From: Blastomonas ursincola
GTDB lineage: Bacteria > Pseudomonadota > Alphaproteobacteria > Sphingomonadales > Sphingomonadaceae
Length of the DNA: 64,000 bases
Assembly (NCBI RefSeq): GCF_013607875.1
Contig: NZ_VDES01000002.1
Coordinates: 1,184,297 to 1,248,296, forward strand
Direction: 5' to 3'
Shown: in pieces, positions 27,779-37,955 of the stretch
How the letters are laid out: the number at the start of each line of letters is the position of its first letter
Numbering within the stretch: position 1 is the first letter of the stretch
Notes under the pieces: model-generated
What the model was told of the DNA's origin: nothing
Seen by the model: only the letters and a program-made list of their open reading frames with translations
The model's database searches: none
Translations under genes and position numbers: made by a program

Positions 27779-29719
27779 ATGCCTGATGCATTTTTGAAAT
27801 ACACCCTATCCACGCTTGCCGTCTGCGCCTGCGTGAGCACTCCCGCCTTCGCGCAGGACATTGCAGCGGGCGCCGGCGCGCGCGAGCCGGTCATCGTCGT
27901 CACCGCCAATCGCACGGCGCAATCGCTCGACAAGGTAGGCCAGTCGATCACCGTGCTCGACAGCGCGGAGATCGAGCGTCGGCAGACCCAGGCCGTTGCC
28001 GACATCCTACGCACCGTGCCGGGCGTCACCATCGTGCGCAACGGCGGCATCGGCACGTCGACATCGGTCTCGATCCGCGGTGCGGAAAGCGACCAGACCG
28101 TGGCTCTGGTCGATGGCATCAAGCTCAACGACCCCTCGTCGCCCGGCGGCGGCTTCAATTTCGGCAACCTGCTGGTCGGCAATATCGATCGGATCGAGGT
28201 ACTGCGCGGCCCGTCCTCGGTGTTGTGGGGCAGCCAGGCGATCGGCGGCGTCGTCAACATGATCACGCGCCAGCCGACCGAGCGGCTCAGTGTCAACCTG
28301 CGTGGCGAATATGGCTATCGCGATACCGGCCAGCTGGTCGGCAATGTGTCGGGCAAGGCAGGGCCGCTATCGGCCAGTATCGGCGCGGGCTATTTCCGCA
28401 CCGACGGTATTTCGGCCTTCAGCGAGGCGCGCGGCGGCACCGAGAAGGACGGTTACCGCAATTACGGCGCGAACGGCAATTTCAACCTGGCGCTGACCGA
28501 CTGGCTGTCGGTCGATGCGCGCGGCTGGTATTCCGAAGGCCGGGTCAATATCGACGGCTTTCCGCCGCCCAGCTTTGCCTTTGGCGACGTGAACGAGGAA
28601 TCGCGCACCCGCGAGTTCGTTGGCTATACCGGGATCAACGCGGCATTGTTCGACGGACGCTTCCGCAACCGGCTGGGCTATGCCTATACCGATACGCGGC
28701 GGCGCAGCATCGCGCTCGACGGCGTGCCGAGCGAGACCTTTGCCGGCCATGGCCGCAACGAGCGCATCGAATATCAGGGCATTTTCGACATTGCCGAGGG
28801 ATGGCAGCTGACCGGCGGGCTCGAGCGCGAGACCTCGCGCTTTTCGAGCAGCAGCTTCGGCGCGGTGCCCTCGATCGGCCGCGCCAGGATCGACAGCGTC
28901 TACGCGCAGCTCGTCGCCAGCCCGGTCCGGAGCCTGACGCTGACCGGCGGCGTCAGGCATGACGATCACAACCGGTTCGGCGGCGCGACGACGCTGGGGG
29001 CCAGCGGCGTCTACGCGATTGCGGCGACCGGCACCACGCTGCGCGCCAGCTATGCCGAAGGGTTCAAGGCACCCTCGCTGTTCCAGCTGCAGAGCGATTT
29101 CGGTAACCGGCTGCTGAGTCCAGAGCGCTCGAAGGGGTGGGATGCCGGCATCACGCAGGATCTGGTCGAGGGACGGCTTCAGGCCAGCGCCACCTATTTC
29201 CGCCGCGATTCCGACGATCTGATCATCTTCATCTCGTGCCCGCTGCCGCGCACCGGCATCTGCGCCGGGCGTCCTTCGGGCACCTATGACAATGTGTCCA
29301 AGGCGCGCGCCGAAGGGGTCGAGATTGGCCTGATGATGCAGCCGGTCGATGCGCTGCGACTGCAGGCGAACTATACCTATACCGACGCCACCAACCGGTC
29401 GCCCGGCAATGTCAATTTCGGCCGCCAGCTCGTCCGGCGACCGCAGCACAGCGTCACCGCGCTGCTCGATTACCGCTGGAGCTTCGGGCTGGAGACCGGG
29501 ATCACGCTGACCCATGTCGGTACGAGTTTCGACAATGCCAATAACAGCCGCAAGGTCGAAGGCTATGTGCTTGCGGACTTGCGCGCGGCGTTCCCGATCA
29601 CCGACCGCATCGAGCTGTACGGGCGCATCGAGAACCTGTTCGACGAGCGCTACGAGACGGTGTTCCGCTATGGTACGCCGGGCCGCGCCGGCTATGTCGG
29701 CGTGCGGCTGAGCTACTGA
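27779..29719 (+). CDS. btuB: BtuB-like TonB-dependent cobalamin receptor
   Basis: A 646-residue outer-membrane receptor: signal peptide ending TPAFAQ, a TonB box (EPVIVVTA), plug domain (LRTVPGVTIVRNGGIGTST, then RIEVLRGPSSVLWGSQAIGG) and a beta-barrel ending in VRLSY. The riboswitch upstream and the cobalamin genes downstream identify the ligand as a corrinoid. The stop overlaps the start of cobC (TGATG). Confidence 0.95.
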   Translation: MPDAFLKYTLSTLAVCACVSTPAFAQDIAAGAGAREPVIVVTANRTAQSLDKVGQSITVLDSAEIERRQTQAVADILRTVPGVTIVRNGGIGTSTSVSIRGAESDQTVALVDGIKLNDPSSPGGGFNFGNLLVGNIDRIEVLRGPSSVLWGSQAIGGVVNMITRQPTERLSVNLRGEYGYRDTGQLVGNVSGKAGPLSASIGAGYFRTDGISAFSEARGGTEKDGYRNYGANGNFNLALTDWLSVDARGWYSEGRVNIDGFPPPSFAFGDVNEESRTREFVGYTGINAALFDGRFRNRLGYAYTDTRRRSIALDGVPSETFAGHGRNERIEYQGIFDIAEGWQLTGGLERETSRFSSSSFGAVPSIGRARIDSVYAQLVASPVRSLTLTGGVRHDDHNRFGGATTLGASGVYAIAATGTTLRASYAEGFKAPSLFQLQSDFGNRLLSPERSKGWDAGITQDLVEGRLQASATYFRRDSDDLIIFISCPLPRTGICAGRPSGTYDNVSKARAEGVEIGLMMQPVDALRLQANYTYTDATNRSPGNVNFGRQLVRRPQHSVTALLDYRWSFGLETGITLTHVGTSFDNANNSRKVEGYVLADLRAAFPITDRIELYGRIENLFDERYETVFRYGTPGRAGYVGVRLSY

Positions 29720-30750
29720 TGCAGGGCACGCCCCGCGCGCTGGTCGGCGAATTCGCCCGTCACGGCGGGCGGATCGATCTCGCGCGCGCGGCCTTTCCGC
29801 ATATTGAGAATTGGACCGATCTGTCGACGGGGATCGCGCCATGGCCCTACCCGGTCTCCCTGACTGCCGCAGCAGCAGAGCAGTTGCCTGATCCGGGCGA
29901 CCTTGCGAAGCTGGAAGCGGCAGCCGCGGTCTCATTCGGGGTGGACCCGAAACGGGTCGTAGCGGTGCCCGGAAGTGACCTTGCGATGCGGTTGCTCGGG
30001 CTGATGCTGGGACGCAGATCCTTCGTTTTCCGCGCGGCCATTGTCCGGCCGGGCTATTCGGGTCATGCAGCAATGTGGGGCGCTTACAAGCCAGCGGCAT
30101 GCGCATTCGACGATATCGGGCTCATGGCACCTGCTCATGACGTTCTTGTGCTTGCCCGGCCGAATAACCCTGATGGTCTTGTTGCCGATCCTCTGTTGCT
30201 GGAATGGGCGGCGTTGACTGTAGCCAAGCGCGGTGGCCATGTAATCGTCGACGAAGCTTTCGCAGATGCGGACCCGGCAAACAGCTTGGCGGGCAGCGAT
30301 TGGCCGGGACTGATCGTGCTGCGGTCCTTCGGCAAGTTCTTTGGGCTGGCAGGTTTGCGCCTGGGCTTCGTGGTCGCGCAGCAAGAGATCGGAACCGAGC
30401 TGCGCGCGCTGATCGGCGACTGGCCCATCTCGGGTCCGGCGCTGGCGACCGGGCTGGCGGCTTACAGCGATGCGGAATGGCAAATCGCACAGCGGGCGCG
30501 ACTGGCCACCGCATCGCAGCGGCTGGTCGAACTTCTGACCCGGCATGGAATCGCGATTGTCGGGTGCACCGCATTCTTCACGCTCGTCTCCGTCCGCCAC
30601 CGAGACCGCCTGTTCGTTTATCTGGCGCAGGCGGGCGTGCTCACCCGGCCGTTCGATTACGAACCCTGCTGGCTGCGGATCGGACTTCCGCGTGACGAGA
30701 GCGATTGGGCGAGACTGGACGAAGCCCTTAGCGGCTGGAGAATGACATGA
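29719..30750 (+). CDS. cobC: CobC, threonine-phosphate decarboxylase-like aminotransferase
   Basis: A 343-residue PLP fold-type I enzyme. It has LVLARPNNPDG, a DEAFAD Asp and the PLP lysine in LRSFGKFFGLAGLRLG. In alphaproteobacterial nomenclature CobC makes the aminopropanol-phosphate linker from threonine phosphate (CobD in Salmonella). The start overlaps btuB and the end overlaps cobO by 4 bp. Confidence 0.92.
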   Translation: MQGTPRALVGEFARHGGRIDLARAAFPHIENWTDLSTGIAPWPYPVSLTAAAAEQLPDPGDLAKLEAAAAVSFGVDPKRVVAVPGSDLAMRLLGLMLGRRSFVFRAAIVRPGYSGHAAMWGAYKPAACAFDDIGLMAPAHDVLVLARPNNPDGLVADPLLLEWAALTVAKRGGHVIVDEAFADADPANSLAGSDWPGLIVLRSFGKFFGLAGLRLGFVVAQQEIGTELRALIGDWPISGPALATGLAAYSDAEWQIAQRARLATASQRLVELLTRHGIAIVGCTAFFTLVSVRHRDRLFVYLAQAGVLTRPFDYEPCWLRIGLPRDESDWARLDEALSGWRMT

Positions 30751-31358
30751 CCGACACGCAAGAGGATTTCGCCCGCCACAATGCGCGGATGAAGCGCGTT
30801 CAGGCCGTGCGCGAACGCATGCAGGCGCGCCGCACCCTGGAGCGTGGGTTGCTGATCGTCCATACCGGCAACGGCAAGGGCAAGTCCTCCTCCGCCTTCG
30901 GCATGGCGATCCGCTCGCTGGGCTGGGGGATGAAGGTCGGCATCGTGCAATATGTCAAAGGCAGCTGGGAGACCGGCGAGAAGAATTTCTTCCAGGCCAA
31001 TCCCGATCTGCTGACCTTCGAGGTGATGGGCGAGGGCTTCACCTGGGACACGCAGGACCGCGCAAAGGACATCGCGGCGGCGCGTGCGGCCTGGGAACGC
31101 TCGAAGCAGCTGATCCTAGACCCCGATTATGACTTCATCATCCTCGACGAGCTGAACATCGTGCTGCGGCAGGATACGCTGCCGATCGACGAGATCGTGG
31201 CGTTTCTCAATGACCGCCCGCTGACCAAGCATATCTGCATCACCGGGCGCAGCGCGAAGCCGGAGCTGATTGCCATTGCCGATCTGGTTACCGAATTCGG
31301 CGAGGTGAAGCATCCGTACAAGGCCGGGTTCAAGGCGCAGAAGGGCGTGGAATATTGA
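30747..31358 (+). CDS. cobO: CobO, cob(I)yrinate a,c-diamide adenosyltransferase
   Basis: A 203-residue enzyme with the P-loop HTGNGKGKSSSAFG, whose ATP is the adenosyl donor, and FIILDELN as the Walker-B-like segment. It attaches the adenosyl group to reduced corrinoids. Overlapping starts and stops (ATGA with cobC, TTGA with btuF) show tight coupling. Confidence 0.95.
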   Translation: MTDTQEDFARHNARMKRVQAVRERMQARRTLERGLLIVHTGNGKGKSSSAFGMAIRSLGWGMKVGIVQYVKGSWETGEKNFFQANPDLLTFEVMGEGFTWDTQDRAKDIAAARAAWERSKQLILDPDYDFIILDELNIVLRQDTLPIDEIVAFLNDRPLTKHICITGRSAKPELIAIADLVTEFGEVKHPYKAGFKAQKGVEY

Positions 31359-32206
31359 TCCGCGCCTGCGCCCTGGCGCTGGCGGTTGCGGTCGCGGGCT
31401 GCGCCTCGCAGGCGGCTGACCGCGCCGCGCAGGATGACGCACGCAACGCAGGTTCAACGCGGCCCCGGGTCGTCTCTATCAACCCGTGCGTCGATGCGGT
31501 GCTGATGCAGGTGGCAGAGCCCGGGCAGATCGCCGCGATCAGCCATTATTCGCACGATCCGCGCGCAACCTCGATCCCGGTCGACCTGGCCCGGCGTTTC
31601 GCGGCGACCTCGGGGACAGCGGAAGAGGTGGTCGCACAGGCTCCAGACATCGTCATCGCCGGTGCGCATGTGGCACCGGCGACCATCGCCGCCCTCCATC
31701 GGATGCGCATCCGCCTGGTGCAGATCGGCGTGCCAGAGAGCATCGCCGAGAGCCAGGAACAGATCCGCACGATCGCAGCGGCGGTCCAGCAGCGGCAGCG
31801 CGGTGAGAGGCTGGTGGCGCGGATCGATGCGGCCGTTCGCGCAGCATCGGTGCAGCATGGCCCCGCGCCCGCTGCGCTAATCTGGCAGGGCGGCGGGCTG
31901 GTGCCGGGCGAGGGCACGCTGGCGAGCGAGCTGCTCAGCCGCACCGGCTATCGCAACATGAGCGGCGATTACGGCCTGAAGCAATGGGACGTCCTGCCGC
32001 TCGAGCATCTGGTCGCCCGCCCCCCACAGGTGCTGCTGTCGGTCGGAGCAGAGGACAGCAGCGACCGGATGCTGCGCCATCCGGTGCTGGCGGGCCTGCT
32101 CCAGGCGATTGCCGTGCGACGTTATCCTGAGCGCCTGCTGCACTGCGGCGGCCCGACAATCATCGACGCGGTCGCGCACCTGGCCCGGATCAGGCGCGCG
32201 CTATGA
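31355..32206 (+). CDS. btuF: BtuF-like corrinoid ABC substrate-binding lipoprotein
   Basis: A 283-residue periplasmic-binding protein of the BtuF/FhuD class, starting at TTG (TTGA overlap with cobO). The lipoprotein signal ends AVAGC, and PRVVSINPCVDAVL marks the N-lobe. Its position just before btuC and btuD assigns corrinoid as ligand. It delivers corrinoid from the periplasm to the BtuCD importer. Confidence 0.9.
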   Translation: MIRACALALAVAVAGCASQAADRAAQDDARNAGSTRPRVVSINPCVDAVLMQVAEPGQIAAISHYSHDPRATSIPVDLARRFAATSGTAEEVVAQAPDIVIAGAHVAPATIAALHRMRIRLVQIGVPESIAESQEQIRTIAAAVQQRQRGERLVARIDAAVRAASVQHGPAPAALIWQGGGLVPGEGTLASELLSRTGYRNMSGDYGLKQWDVLPLEHLVARPPQVLLSVGAEDSSDRMLRHPVLAGLLQAIAVRRYPERLLHCGGPTIIDAVAHLARIRRAL

Positions 32207-33174
32207 GCCGGTCGCTGTCGCTCAACCTTGGGCTTTGCGTCGTGATCCTCGCGGCGATGCTGCTGTCGCTGATGGCCGGAAAGGTCTGGATCCCGCTCGA
32301 CGCGTGGATCGCGGGCGATCCGCGCTGGCCGATCATCGCCGAGCTGCGCCTGCCGCGCACGGTGCTGGCCGCGCTGGTGGGGGCGGGCCTGGGCCTGTCG
32401 GGCGCGGCGATGCAGGGCTATCTGCGCAACCCGCTGGCCGATCCCGGACTGTTCGGCGTGTCCTCGGGCGCGGCGCTGGGCGCGGTGATCTCGCTCTATT
32501 TCGGCTATGCCGCCGCGCCCTGGCTGCTGCCGGCTTTCGCGCTGGCGGGGGCCGCGATCACGATGGCGCTGCTCGCGCTGCTCGTCGGTCAGTCGGGCAG
32601 CATCATCGTGTTCACATTGGCGGGGGTGATCCTCTCGAGCGTGGCCGGGTCGATGACGGCGCTGGCGATCAGCCTCGCTCCCACGCCCTTTGCCACCGCC
32701 CAGATCGTGACCTGGCTGATGGGCGCGCTGACCGATCGCAGCTGGGACGACGTGCGGCTTGCCGTTCCGCTGCTCGCGCTGGGGTGCCTGCTGCTGGCGT
32801 TCACGGGACGCACGCTCGATGCACTGACGCTGGGCGAGTCCGCCGCGCGGTCGATGGGCGTCGATCCCCGGCGGCTGCAGCTGCTGATCGTGATTGGCGT
32901 CGCCTTGTGCGTCGGCGCATCGGTGGCGACGGCGGGGATCATCGGCTTTGTCGGGCTGATCGTGCCGCATCTGGTCCGGCCCTTTGTCGGCAACCGGCCC
33001 TCGGCGGTGCTGCTGCCCTCGGCGCTGGCGGGCGCGCTGCTGCTGCTGCTTGCCGACAGCCTGGTGCGCGCGATCCCGACCGTCAGCGAATTGCGGCTCG
33101 GCATCGCGATGTCGATGCTTGGCGGACCGTTCTTCCTTGTCCTGCTGTTGCGGATGCGCCGGAGGTTCGCATGA
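32203..33174 (+). CDS. btuC: BtuC-like ABC permease
   Basis: A 323-residue FecCD-family permease with about ten membrane helices. Family motifs include AAMQGYLRNPLADPGLFGVSSGAALGA (residues about 67-93) and GFVGLIVPHLVRPFVGN near the C-terminus. It forms the membrane channel of the corrinoid importer. 4-bp overlaps on both sides. Confidence 0.95.
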   Translation: MSRSLSLNLGLCVVILAAMLLSLMAGKVWIPLDAWIAGDPRWPIIAELRLPRTVLAALVGAGLGLSGAAMQGYLRNPLADPGLFGVSSGAALGAVISLYFGYAAAPWLLPAFALAGAAITMALLALLVGQSGSIIVFTLAGVILSSVAGSMTALAISLAPTPFATAQIVTWLMGALTDRSWDDVRLAVPLLALGCLLLAFTGRTLDALTLGESAARSMGVDPRRLQLLIVIGVALCVGASVATAGIIGFVGLIVPHLVRPFVGNRPSAVLLPSALAGALLLLLADSLVRAIPTVSELRLGIAMSMLGGPFFLVLLLRMRRRFA

Positions 33175-33947
33175 GCGTGCTCGCGGTCGAGGGCATCACG
33201 CTCCGCCTGGGCGGGCGGCGCGTGCTGGGACCGATCAGCGCCGCATTCGCGCCAGGGCGCGTTACCGCCGTGCTGGGCCCCAATGGCGCGGGCAAGTCGA
33301 GCCTGCTCGCCTGCCTCGCCGGGCTCCACACCCCGGATGAGGGGCAGGTGCTGCTCGGTGGACAACCGCGTTCGACTTTTGCCCTGCGCGATCTGGCACG
33401 GCAGATCGGGCTGCTACCCCAGGGCGGCGACGTGCACTGGGACGTGGATGTCGCGACGCTGGTCGCGCTCGGCCGCTATCCGCACCGTCCGCGCTGGGGC
33501 AAGACCGAGGCGGACCGCCAGGCGGTGGCGCGCGCGATGAAGGCGACCGATACTGCCCGCTTCGCCAGCCGCACGATGACTGCGCTCTCGGGCGGCGAAC
33601 GCGCGCGCGTCCTGATGGCGCGGGTGCTGGCGGGCGAGCCGCAATGGCTCCTCGCCGACGAACCGCTCGCCAATCTCGATCCTGCGCACCAGCTCGAGAC
33701 GCTGGCATGCCTGCGCGATGTCGCGCGCGGCGGGGCAGGGGTGATCGTCGTGCTCCACGATCTGGGTCACGCGCTCCGCGTGGCGGACGAGATCCTGCTG
33801 CTGTGCGATGGCGAGGCGATCGCGCAGGGCGCGCCCGATGCGGTGCTGACGCCCGAGCGGATCGCGGCCACCTATAGTGTCGCCGCCGAGATCGGCACCA
33901 CCCCCGATGGCGAGCGCTTCATCGTCACGTCGAGCATGGCGCGCTGA
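33171..33947 (+). CDS. btuD: BtuD-like ABC ATP-binding protein
   Basis: A 258-residue ATPase. Walker A is GPNGAGKSS, the signature is LSGGERARVLMARVL, Walker B is WLLADEPLANLD, and the switch His is in VVLHDLGHA. The start was set at the ATG overlapping the btuC stop (ATGA); an upstream open frame lies inside btuC and is not used. It drives corrinoid import. Confidence 0.95.
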   Translation: MSVLAVEGITLRLGGRRVLGPISAAFAPGRVTAVLGPNGAGKSSLLACLAGLHTPDEGQVLLGGQPRSTFALRDLARQIGLLPQGGDVHWDVDVATLVALGRYPHRPRWGKTEADRQAVARAMKATDTARFASRTMTALSGGERARVLMARVLAGEPQWLLADEPLANLDPAHQLETLACLRDVARGGAGVIVVLHDLGHALRVADEILLLCDGEAIAQGAPDAVLTPERIAATYSVAAEIGTTPDGERFIVTSSMAR

Positions 33948-33949
33948 CC

Positions 33950-34876
33950 ATGCTGGCGCGGCCCGAACAGCTGCTGCTCGCGCTGATCGCCGAAGCCGCG
34001 ATCGGTTATCCCGCCTGGATGTTCGGCGCAGTCGGTCACCCGGTGACCTGGATCAGTGCTGGCATTGCCTCGCTCGAACGCCGGTGGAACCATGGCGGCC
34101 CTGTGCGTCGCCGGGCGATGGGGGGGCTGCTGGTGCTGCTCGTGGCGGGCGGCGCGGCGGCGATCGGGTGGCTCGCCGAAACTTGGGCAGGCGAGGGGGC
34201 GGCCGTGCTGGTCGTCGTTGCCATTACCACTACGGGCCTGGCGCAGCGCAGCCTCGACGATCACGTCCGCGCTGTCGCCCGACCACTGCTGGGCGGCGAT
34301 CTTGGCGGAGCGCGCGCAGCGGTCGCGATGATCGTCGGGCGCGATACGGCGGCGCTGGACGAACAGCGCGTCGCGGTGGCGGCGATCGAGAGCCTCGCCG
34401 AAAGCTTCTGCGACGGCGTGGTCGCACCCGCCTTCTGGTTTCTGGTCGCAGGCTTGCCGGGTCTGTTGCTATGCAAGGCCGTGAACACGGCAGATTCGAT
34501 GATCGGGCACCGCGATGCGCGCTATCTCCATTTTGGCTGGGCGGCAGCACGGACCGATGACGTGGTGAACTTTCTTCCCGCCCGGCTTTCTGGGCTGCTT
34601 GTTTGTATGGCGGGCATGGGTGGATGGCGCATCATGCTGCGCGATGCCCGCCATCACGCTTCGCCCAATGGGGGCTGGCCCGAAGCCGCGATGGCGGGCG
34701 TGCTCCAGCGCAGGCTCGGCGGGCCGGTCACCTATGATGGCGAGCCCGCGCATCGCGCTTGGCTGGGCGATGGACCCGCCCCCGGTGCACGGGACGTGCA
34801 GCGCAGCCTGTGGGTCTATCGCCGGGCGTGCCTGCTGCTGTGGATATTGGTGGGAGTCATCGCATGGCATCTGTGA
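33950..34876 (+). CDS. cobD: CobD/CbiB, adenosylcobinamide-phosphate synthase
   Basis: A 308-residue integral membrane protein with four to five helices. CbiB signatures are [31 protein letters not shown] and [14 protein letters not shown]. It joins aminopropanol (phosphate) to cobyric acid. It begins 2 bp after btuD and overlaps cobQ by 13 bp. Confidence 0.93.
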   Translation: MLARPEQLLLALIAEAAIGYPAWMFGAVGHPVTWISAGIASLERRWNHGGPVRRRAMGGLLVLLVAGGAAAIGWLAETWAGEGAAVLVVVAITTTGLAQRSLDDHVRAVARPLLGGDLGGARAAVAMIVGRDTAALDEQRVAVAAIESLAESFCDGVVAPAFWFLVAGLPGLLLCKAVNTADSMIGHRDARYLHFGWAAARTDDVVNFLPARLSGLLVCMAGMGGWRIMLRDARHHASPNGGWPEAAMAGVLQRRLGGPVTYDGEPAHRAWLGDGPAPGARDVQRSLWVYRRACLLLWILVGVIAWHL

Positions 34877-36321
34877 TGCTGCAGGGAACGGGGTCGGATG
34901 TCGGCAAGTCTGTGCTGGTCGCCGGGCTGTGCCGATTGCTGGCCAATCGGGGGCTGAAGGTGCGGCCGTTCAAGCCGCAGAACATGTCGAACAACGCCGC
35001 CGTGGCTGCGGGCGGGGAGATCGGGCGGGCGCAGGCCCTGCAGGCGCTGGCCTGCCGGGCAGAGCCGAGCATCGACATGAACCCGGTGCTGATCAAGCCG
35101 CAATCGGACACCGGCGCGCAGCTGGTGGTGCAGGGCAGGGTGGCAGGCACGCTGGGCGCGGCGGATTACCAGCAGCGCAAGGGCGATCTGCTCGCTGCGG
35201 TGCTGCAATCCTGGGAGCGGCTCAGGGCCGAGGCCGATATCGTCATCGTCGAAGGTGCGGGCAGCCCGGCAGAGATCAACCTGCGCGCGGGCGACATCGC
35301 CAATATGGGCTTTGCCCGCGTCGCCGGGGTGCCGGTGGTGCTGGTCGGCGATATTGACCGGGGCGGGGTGATCGCCGCGATCGTCGGCACCAGGGCGGTG
35401 ATCGATCCGGACGATGCGGCGATGATCCGGGGCTTCCTCATCAACAAGTTTCGCGGCGATGTTCGCCTATTCGACGATGGTTATGCAGAGATTGCGCGCC
35501 GTACCGGATGGCCGGGGCTGGGCGTCATCCCCTGGCTCGCCGCCGCGCGCCAGCTGCCCGCCGAGGATGCGGTCGTGCTCGATGCGGCTACTACCGGGGA
35601 TGGCCGCATCACCATCGCAGTGCCGATGCTGTCGCGGATCGCCAATTTCGACGATTTCGATGCCCTGGCACATGAACCCTCCGTCCGGCTGATGATGGTT
35701 CCGCCCGGCCAGCCGCTGCCCGGCGATGCCGCGCTGGTCATCCTGCCCGGCACCAAGGCGACGATCGCCGATCTCGCCTTCTTGCGCGCGCAGGGCTGGG
35801 ACATCGACATTGCCTCGCATGTCCGCCGCGGCGGGGCATTGCTCGGCATCTGCGGCGGCTATCAGATGCTGGGGCAAACCATCGAGGATCCCGATGGCAT
35901 CGAGGGACAGGCGGGCAGCGTTGAGGGCCTCGGCTATCTGCCCGTGGCGACGCGGCTGACAGGGGACAAGCGCGTGATCGATGTTACCGGCACAAGCCTG
36001 AGCGATGGCCAACCTTTTGTCGGCTATGAAATCCATGTCGGTCAGACCCGCGCGCTCGAACCGGTGGCGCCGCTGCTCCGGCTCGACAGTGGCGAGGAGG
36101 ATGGTGCGGTCAGCGCCGATGGCCGGATCGCGGGATGCTATATCCACCGGCTGTTCGATCATCCTGCCCAGCGCGGAGCCTGGCTCGCGCGGCTTGGGGG
36201 GCAGAGCGATGGCATCGCGCAAGCGCACCGCGTCGATCAGGCGCTCGATGCGCTCGCCAGTGGGCTGGAAGAGCATGTCGATATCAACCGGCTGCTCGCC
36301 ATTGCGGGGCTCGCGCGATGA
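34864..36321 (+). CDS. cobQ: CobQ, cobyric acid synthase
   Basis: A 485-residue glutamine-dependent amidotransferase. The N-terminal dethiobiotin-synthetase-like ATPase has [20 protein letters not shown] and [11 protein letters not shown]. The C-terminal type-1 glutaminase has the nucleophile in [11 protein letters not shown] and a His near GYEIHVGQT. It amidates positions b, d, e and g of adenosylcobyrinate diamide. The start at 34864 was chosen from the [13 protein letters not shown]-terminus; a longer frame overlaps cobD. Confidence 0.95.
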   Translation: MASVMLQGTGSDVGKSVLVAGLCRLLANRGLKVRPFKPQNMSNNAAVAAGGEIGRAQALQALACRAEPSIDMNPVLIKPQSDTGAQLVVQGRVAGTLGAADYQQRKGDLLAAVLQSWERLRAEADIVIVEGAGSPAEINLRAGDIANMGFARVAGVPVVLVGDIDRGGVIAAIVGTRAVIDPDDAAMIRGFLINKFRGDVRLFDDGYAEIARRTGWPGLGVIPWLAAARQLPAEDAVVLDAATTGDGRITIAVPMLSRIANFDDFDALAHEPSVRLMMVPPGQPLPGDAALVILPGTKATIADLAFLRAQGWDIDIASHVRRGGALLGICGGYQMLGQTIEDPDGIEGQAGSVEGLGYLPVATRLTGDKRVIDVTGTSLSDGQPFVGYEIHVGQTRALEPVAPLLRLDSGEEDGAVSADGRIAGCYIHRLFDHPAQRGAWLARLGGQSDGIAQAHRVDQALDALASGLEEHVDINRLLAIAGLAR

Positions 36322-36956
36322 CCGGGCCCGCGTTCGAGCCAGCGTTTCGCGATCAGCTCGACAACCTACTGGCCTGGCGGCGCGATGTTCGGCATTTCGA
36401 GGCGCGACCGCTGCCCGAGGGCGTGCTCGAGCAGCTGCTCGACACCGCCTGTCGCGGCCCATCTGTGGGCAATGCCCAGCCCTGGCGCTTCGTCCGCATC
36501 GTCTCGGCCGAGCGCCGCGCCGCGCTGATCGCCGAGGTCGAAGCGCAGAAGCAGCAAGCGGGCGCACTCTATTCGGGCGAACGCAAGGCGCTGTACGACC
36601 GGCTCAAGCTGCATGGGCTGCGCGAGGCGCCCGAGATACTCGCGGTGTTCTGCGATGCGCAGACGGAGGCGGGCCACGGGCTTGGCCGGGTGACGATGCC
36701 CGAGACGCTGTGCTGGTCGGTGGTGACGGCGGTGCACACGCTCTGGCTTGCCGCGCGCGCGCACGGCATCGGGTTTGGCTGGGTGTCGATCCTCGATCCG
36801 GCGGGGATGAATGCGCTGCTCGACGTGTCCGGCGACTGGCGCTTTGTCGCGCTGCTGTGCCTAGGCTATCCCGAGCGTGAGAGCGACACGCCCGAGCTGG
36901 TCCGCCATGGCTGGCAGGACCGCCTGCCTGCCGAAATCACGAGACTGGAGCGCTGA
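36318..36956 (+). CDS. bluB: BluB, 5,6-dimethylbenzimidazole synthase
   Basis: A 212-residue nitroreductase-fold flavoenzyme with the BluB signature [13 protein letters not shown] and [13 protein letters not shown] near the N-terminus. It fragments FMN to make the lower ligand DMB under oxygen. Start by ATGA overlap with cobQ. Its presence indicates the cell makes true cobalamin rather than pseudo-cobalamin. Confidence 0.95.
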   Translation: MTGPAFEPAFRDQLDNLLAWRRDVRHFEARPLPEGVLEQLLDTACRGPSVGNAQPWRFVRIVSAERRAALIAEVEAQKQQAGALYSGERKALYDRLKLHGLREAPEILAVFCDAQTEAGHGLGRVTMPETLCWSVVTAVHTLWLAARAHGIGFGWVSILDPAGMNALLDVSGDWRFVALLCLGYPERESDTPELVRHGWQDRLPAEITRLER

Positions 36957-37954
36957 TGATTACCCGTGACGACGTTCAGGCCAGGCTTGACGCGTTGGCC
37001 AAGCCGCAGGGCAGCCTGGGGCAGCTGGAAAGTCTGGCGGTCGATCTGGCGGTGGCGAGCCTGTCGATGACGCCGGTGACGCGCCCGCGCCGCCTGGTCC
37101 TGTTCGCCGCCGATCATGGTGTGGTGGCGCAGGGCGTGACCCCCTGGCCCTCGGCGGTGACCACCGCGATGGTCGAGACGATCCTGAGGGGCAAGGCGAG
37201 CAGCACCGCGCTCGCGCAGGCGCATTGCGTCGATGTGCGGGTGGTCGATGCTGGCATGGTCGAGCCCCCGCGCGGTCCCTGGCCCGATCATTTCGTCGCG
37301 CAAGCCGTCGCTTCGGGCACGGCGGACCTCAGCCTGAGGCCCGCGATGTCTGTGGAGCAGTTCGACACGGCCTGGGCGCTCGGTGCTGGCGAGGCGCGGG
37401 CAGCGGTCGCCTCCGGCTATCGTCTGCTGATCGCGGGGGAAATGGGGATAGGCAACACCACGGCGGCGGCGTGCATCACCCATGCGCTGACCGGCATCGA
37501 CGCCGACACCGCGACCGGCCATGGCGCCGGGGCGGATGCGGCGATGCGCAGCGTCAAGCGCGACATCGTGGCCGCAGCCGTTGGTCGGCTCGGCGGGCGC
37601 ACCGACAAACCGGCGCTGGCCGCGATCGCTGGGTTCGAAATCGCCGCAATGGCAGGCTTCTACGCCGAAGCAGCCCGGCAGGGCTCGACGGTGCTGCTCG
37701 ACGGTTATGTGACGACCGCCGCCGCGCTGATCGCCGAACGGCTGTGCCCCGGCACGCGTGCGGCGATGATCGCGGGCCATCTCTCCGCCGAGCCGGGCCA
37801 TCGCGCAGCGCTGGCGCAGCTGGGCCTCGCCCCGGTGCTCGAATGGCAGATGCGACTGGGCGAGGGCAGTGGTGCGCTGGTCGCGCTGCCGCTGCTGGAC
37901 AGCGCTGCGGCGCTGCTCAGCGATGTGGCGTTGCTTGCGGATATCGGGGCCTGA
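36956..37954 (+). CDS. cobT: CobT, nicotinate-nucleotide:DMB phosphoribosyltransferase
   Basis: A 332-residue enzyme with KPQGSLGQLE near the N-terminus, GEMGIGNTTAAA in the middle and the catalytic Glu in RLGEGSGAL near the end. It activates DMB to alpha-ribazole phosphate. It overlaps bluB by one base, so lower-ligand synthesis and activation are coupled. Confidence 0.96.
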   Translation: MITRDDVQARLDALAKPQGSLGQLESLAVDLAVASLSMTPVTRPRRLVLFAADHGVVAQGVTPWPSAVTTAMVETILRGKASSTALAQAHCVDVRVVDAGMVEPPRGPWPDHFVAQAVASGTADLSLRPAMSVEQFDTAWALGAGEARAAVASGYRLLIAGEMGIGNTTAAACITHALTGIDADTATGHGAGADAAMRSVKRDIVAAAVGRLGGRTDKPALAAIAGFEIAAMAGFYAEAARQGSTVLLDGYVTTAAALIAERLCPGTRAAMIAGHLSAEPGHRAALAQLGLAPVLEWQMRLGEGSGALVALPLLDSAAALLSDVALLADIGA

Positions 37955-37955
37955 T

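Noticed and set aside
28367-30106. Long minus-strand frame of 579 codons opposite btuB/cobC
   Set aside because: Codon-position shadow of well-identified genes; low-complexity Arg/Ala/Asp composition.
32109-33170. In-frame extension upstream of btuD
   Set aside because: The btuD start is fixed by the ATGA overlap with btuC; the extension lies within btuC in another frame.
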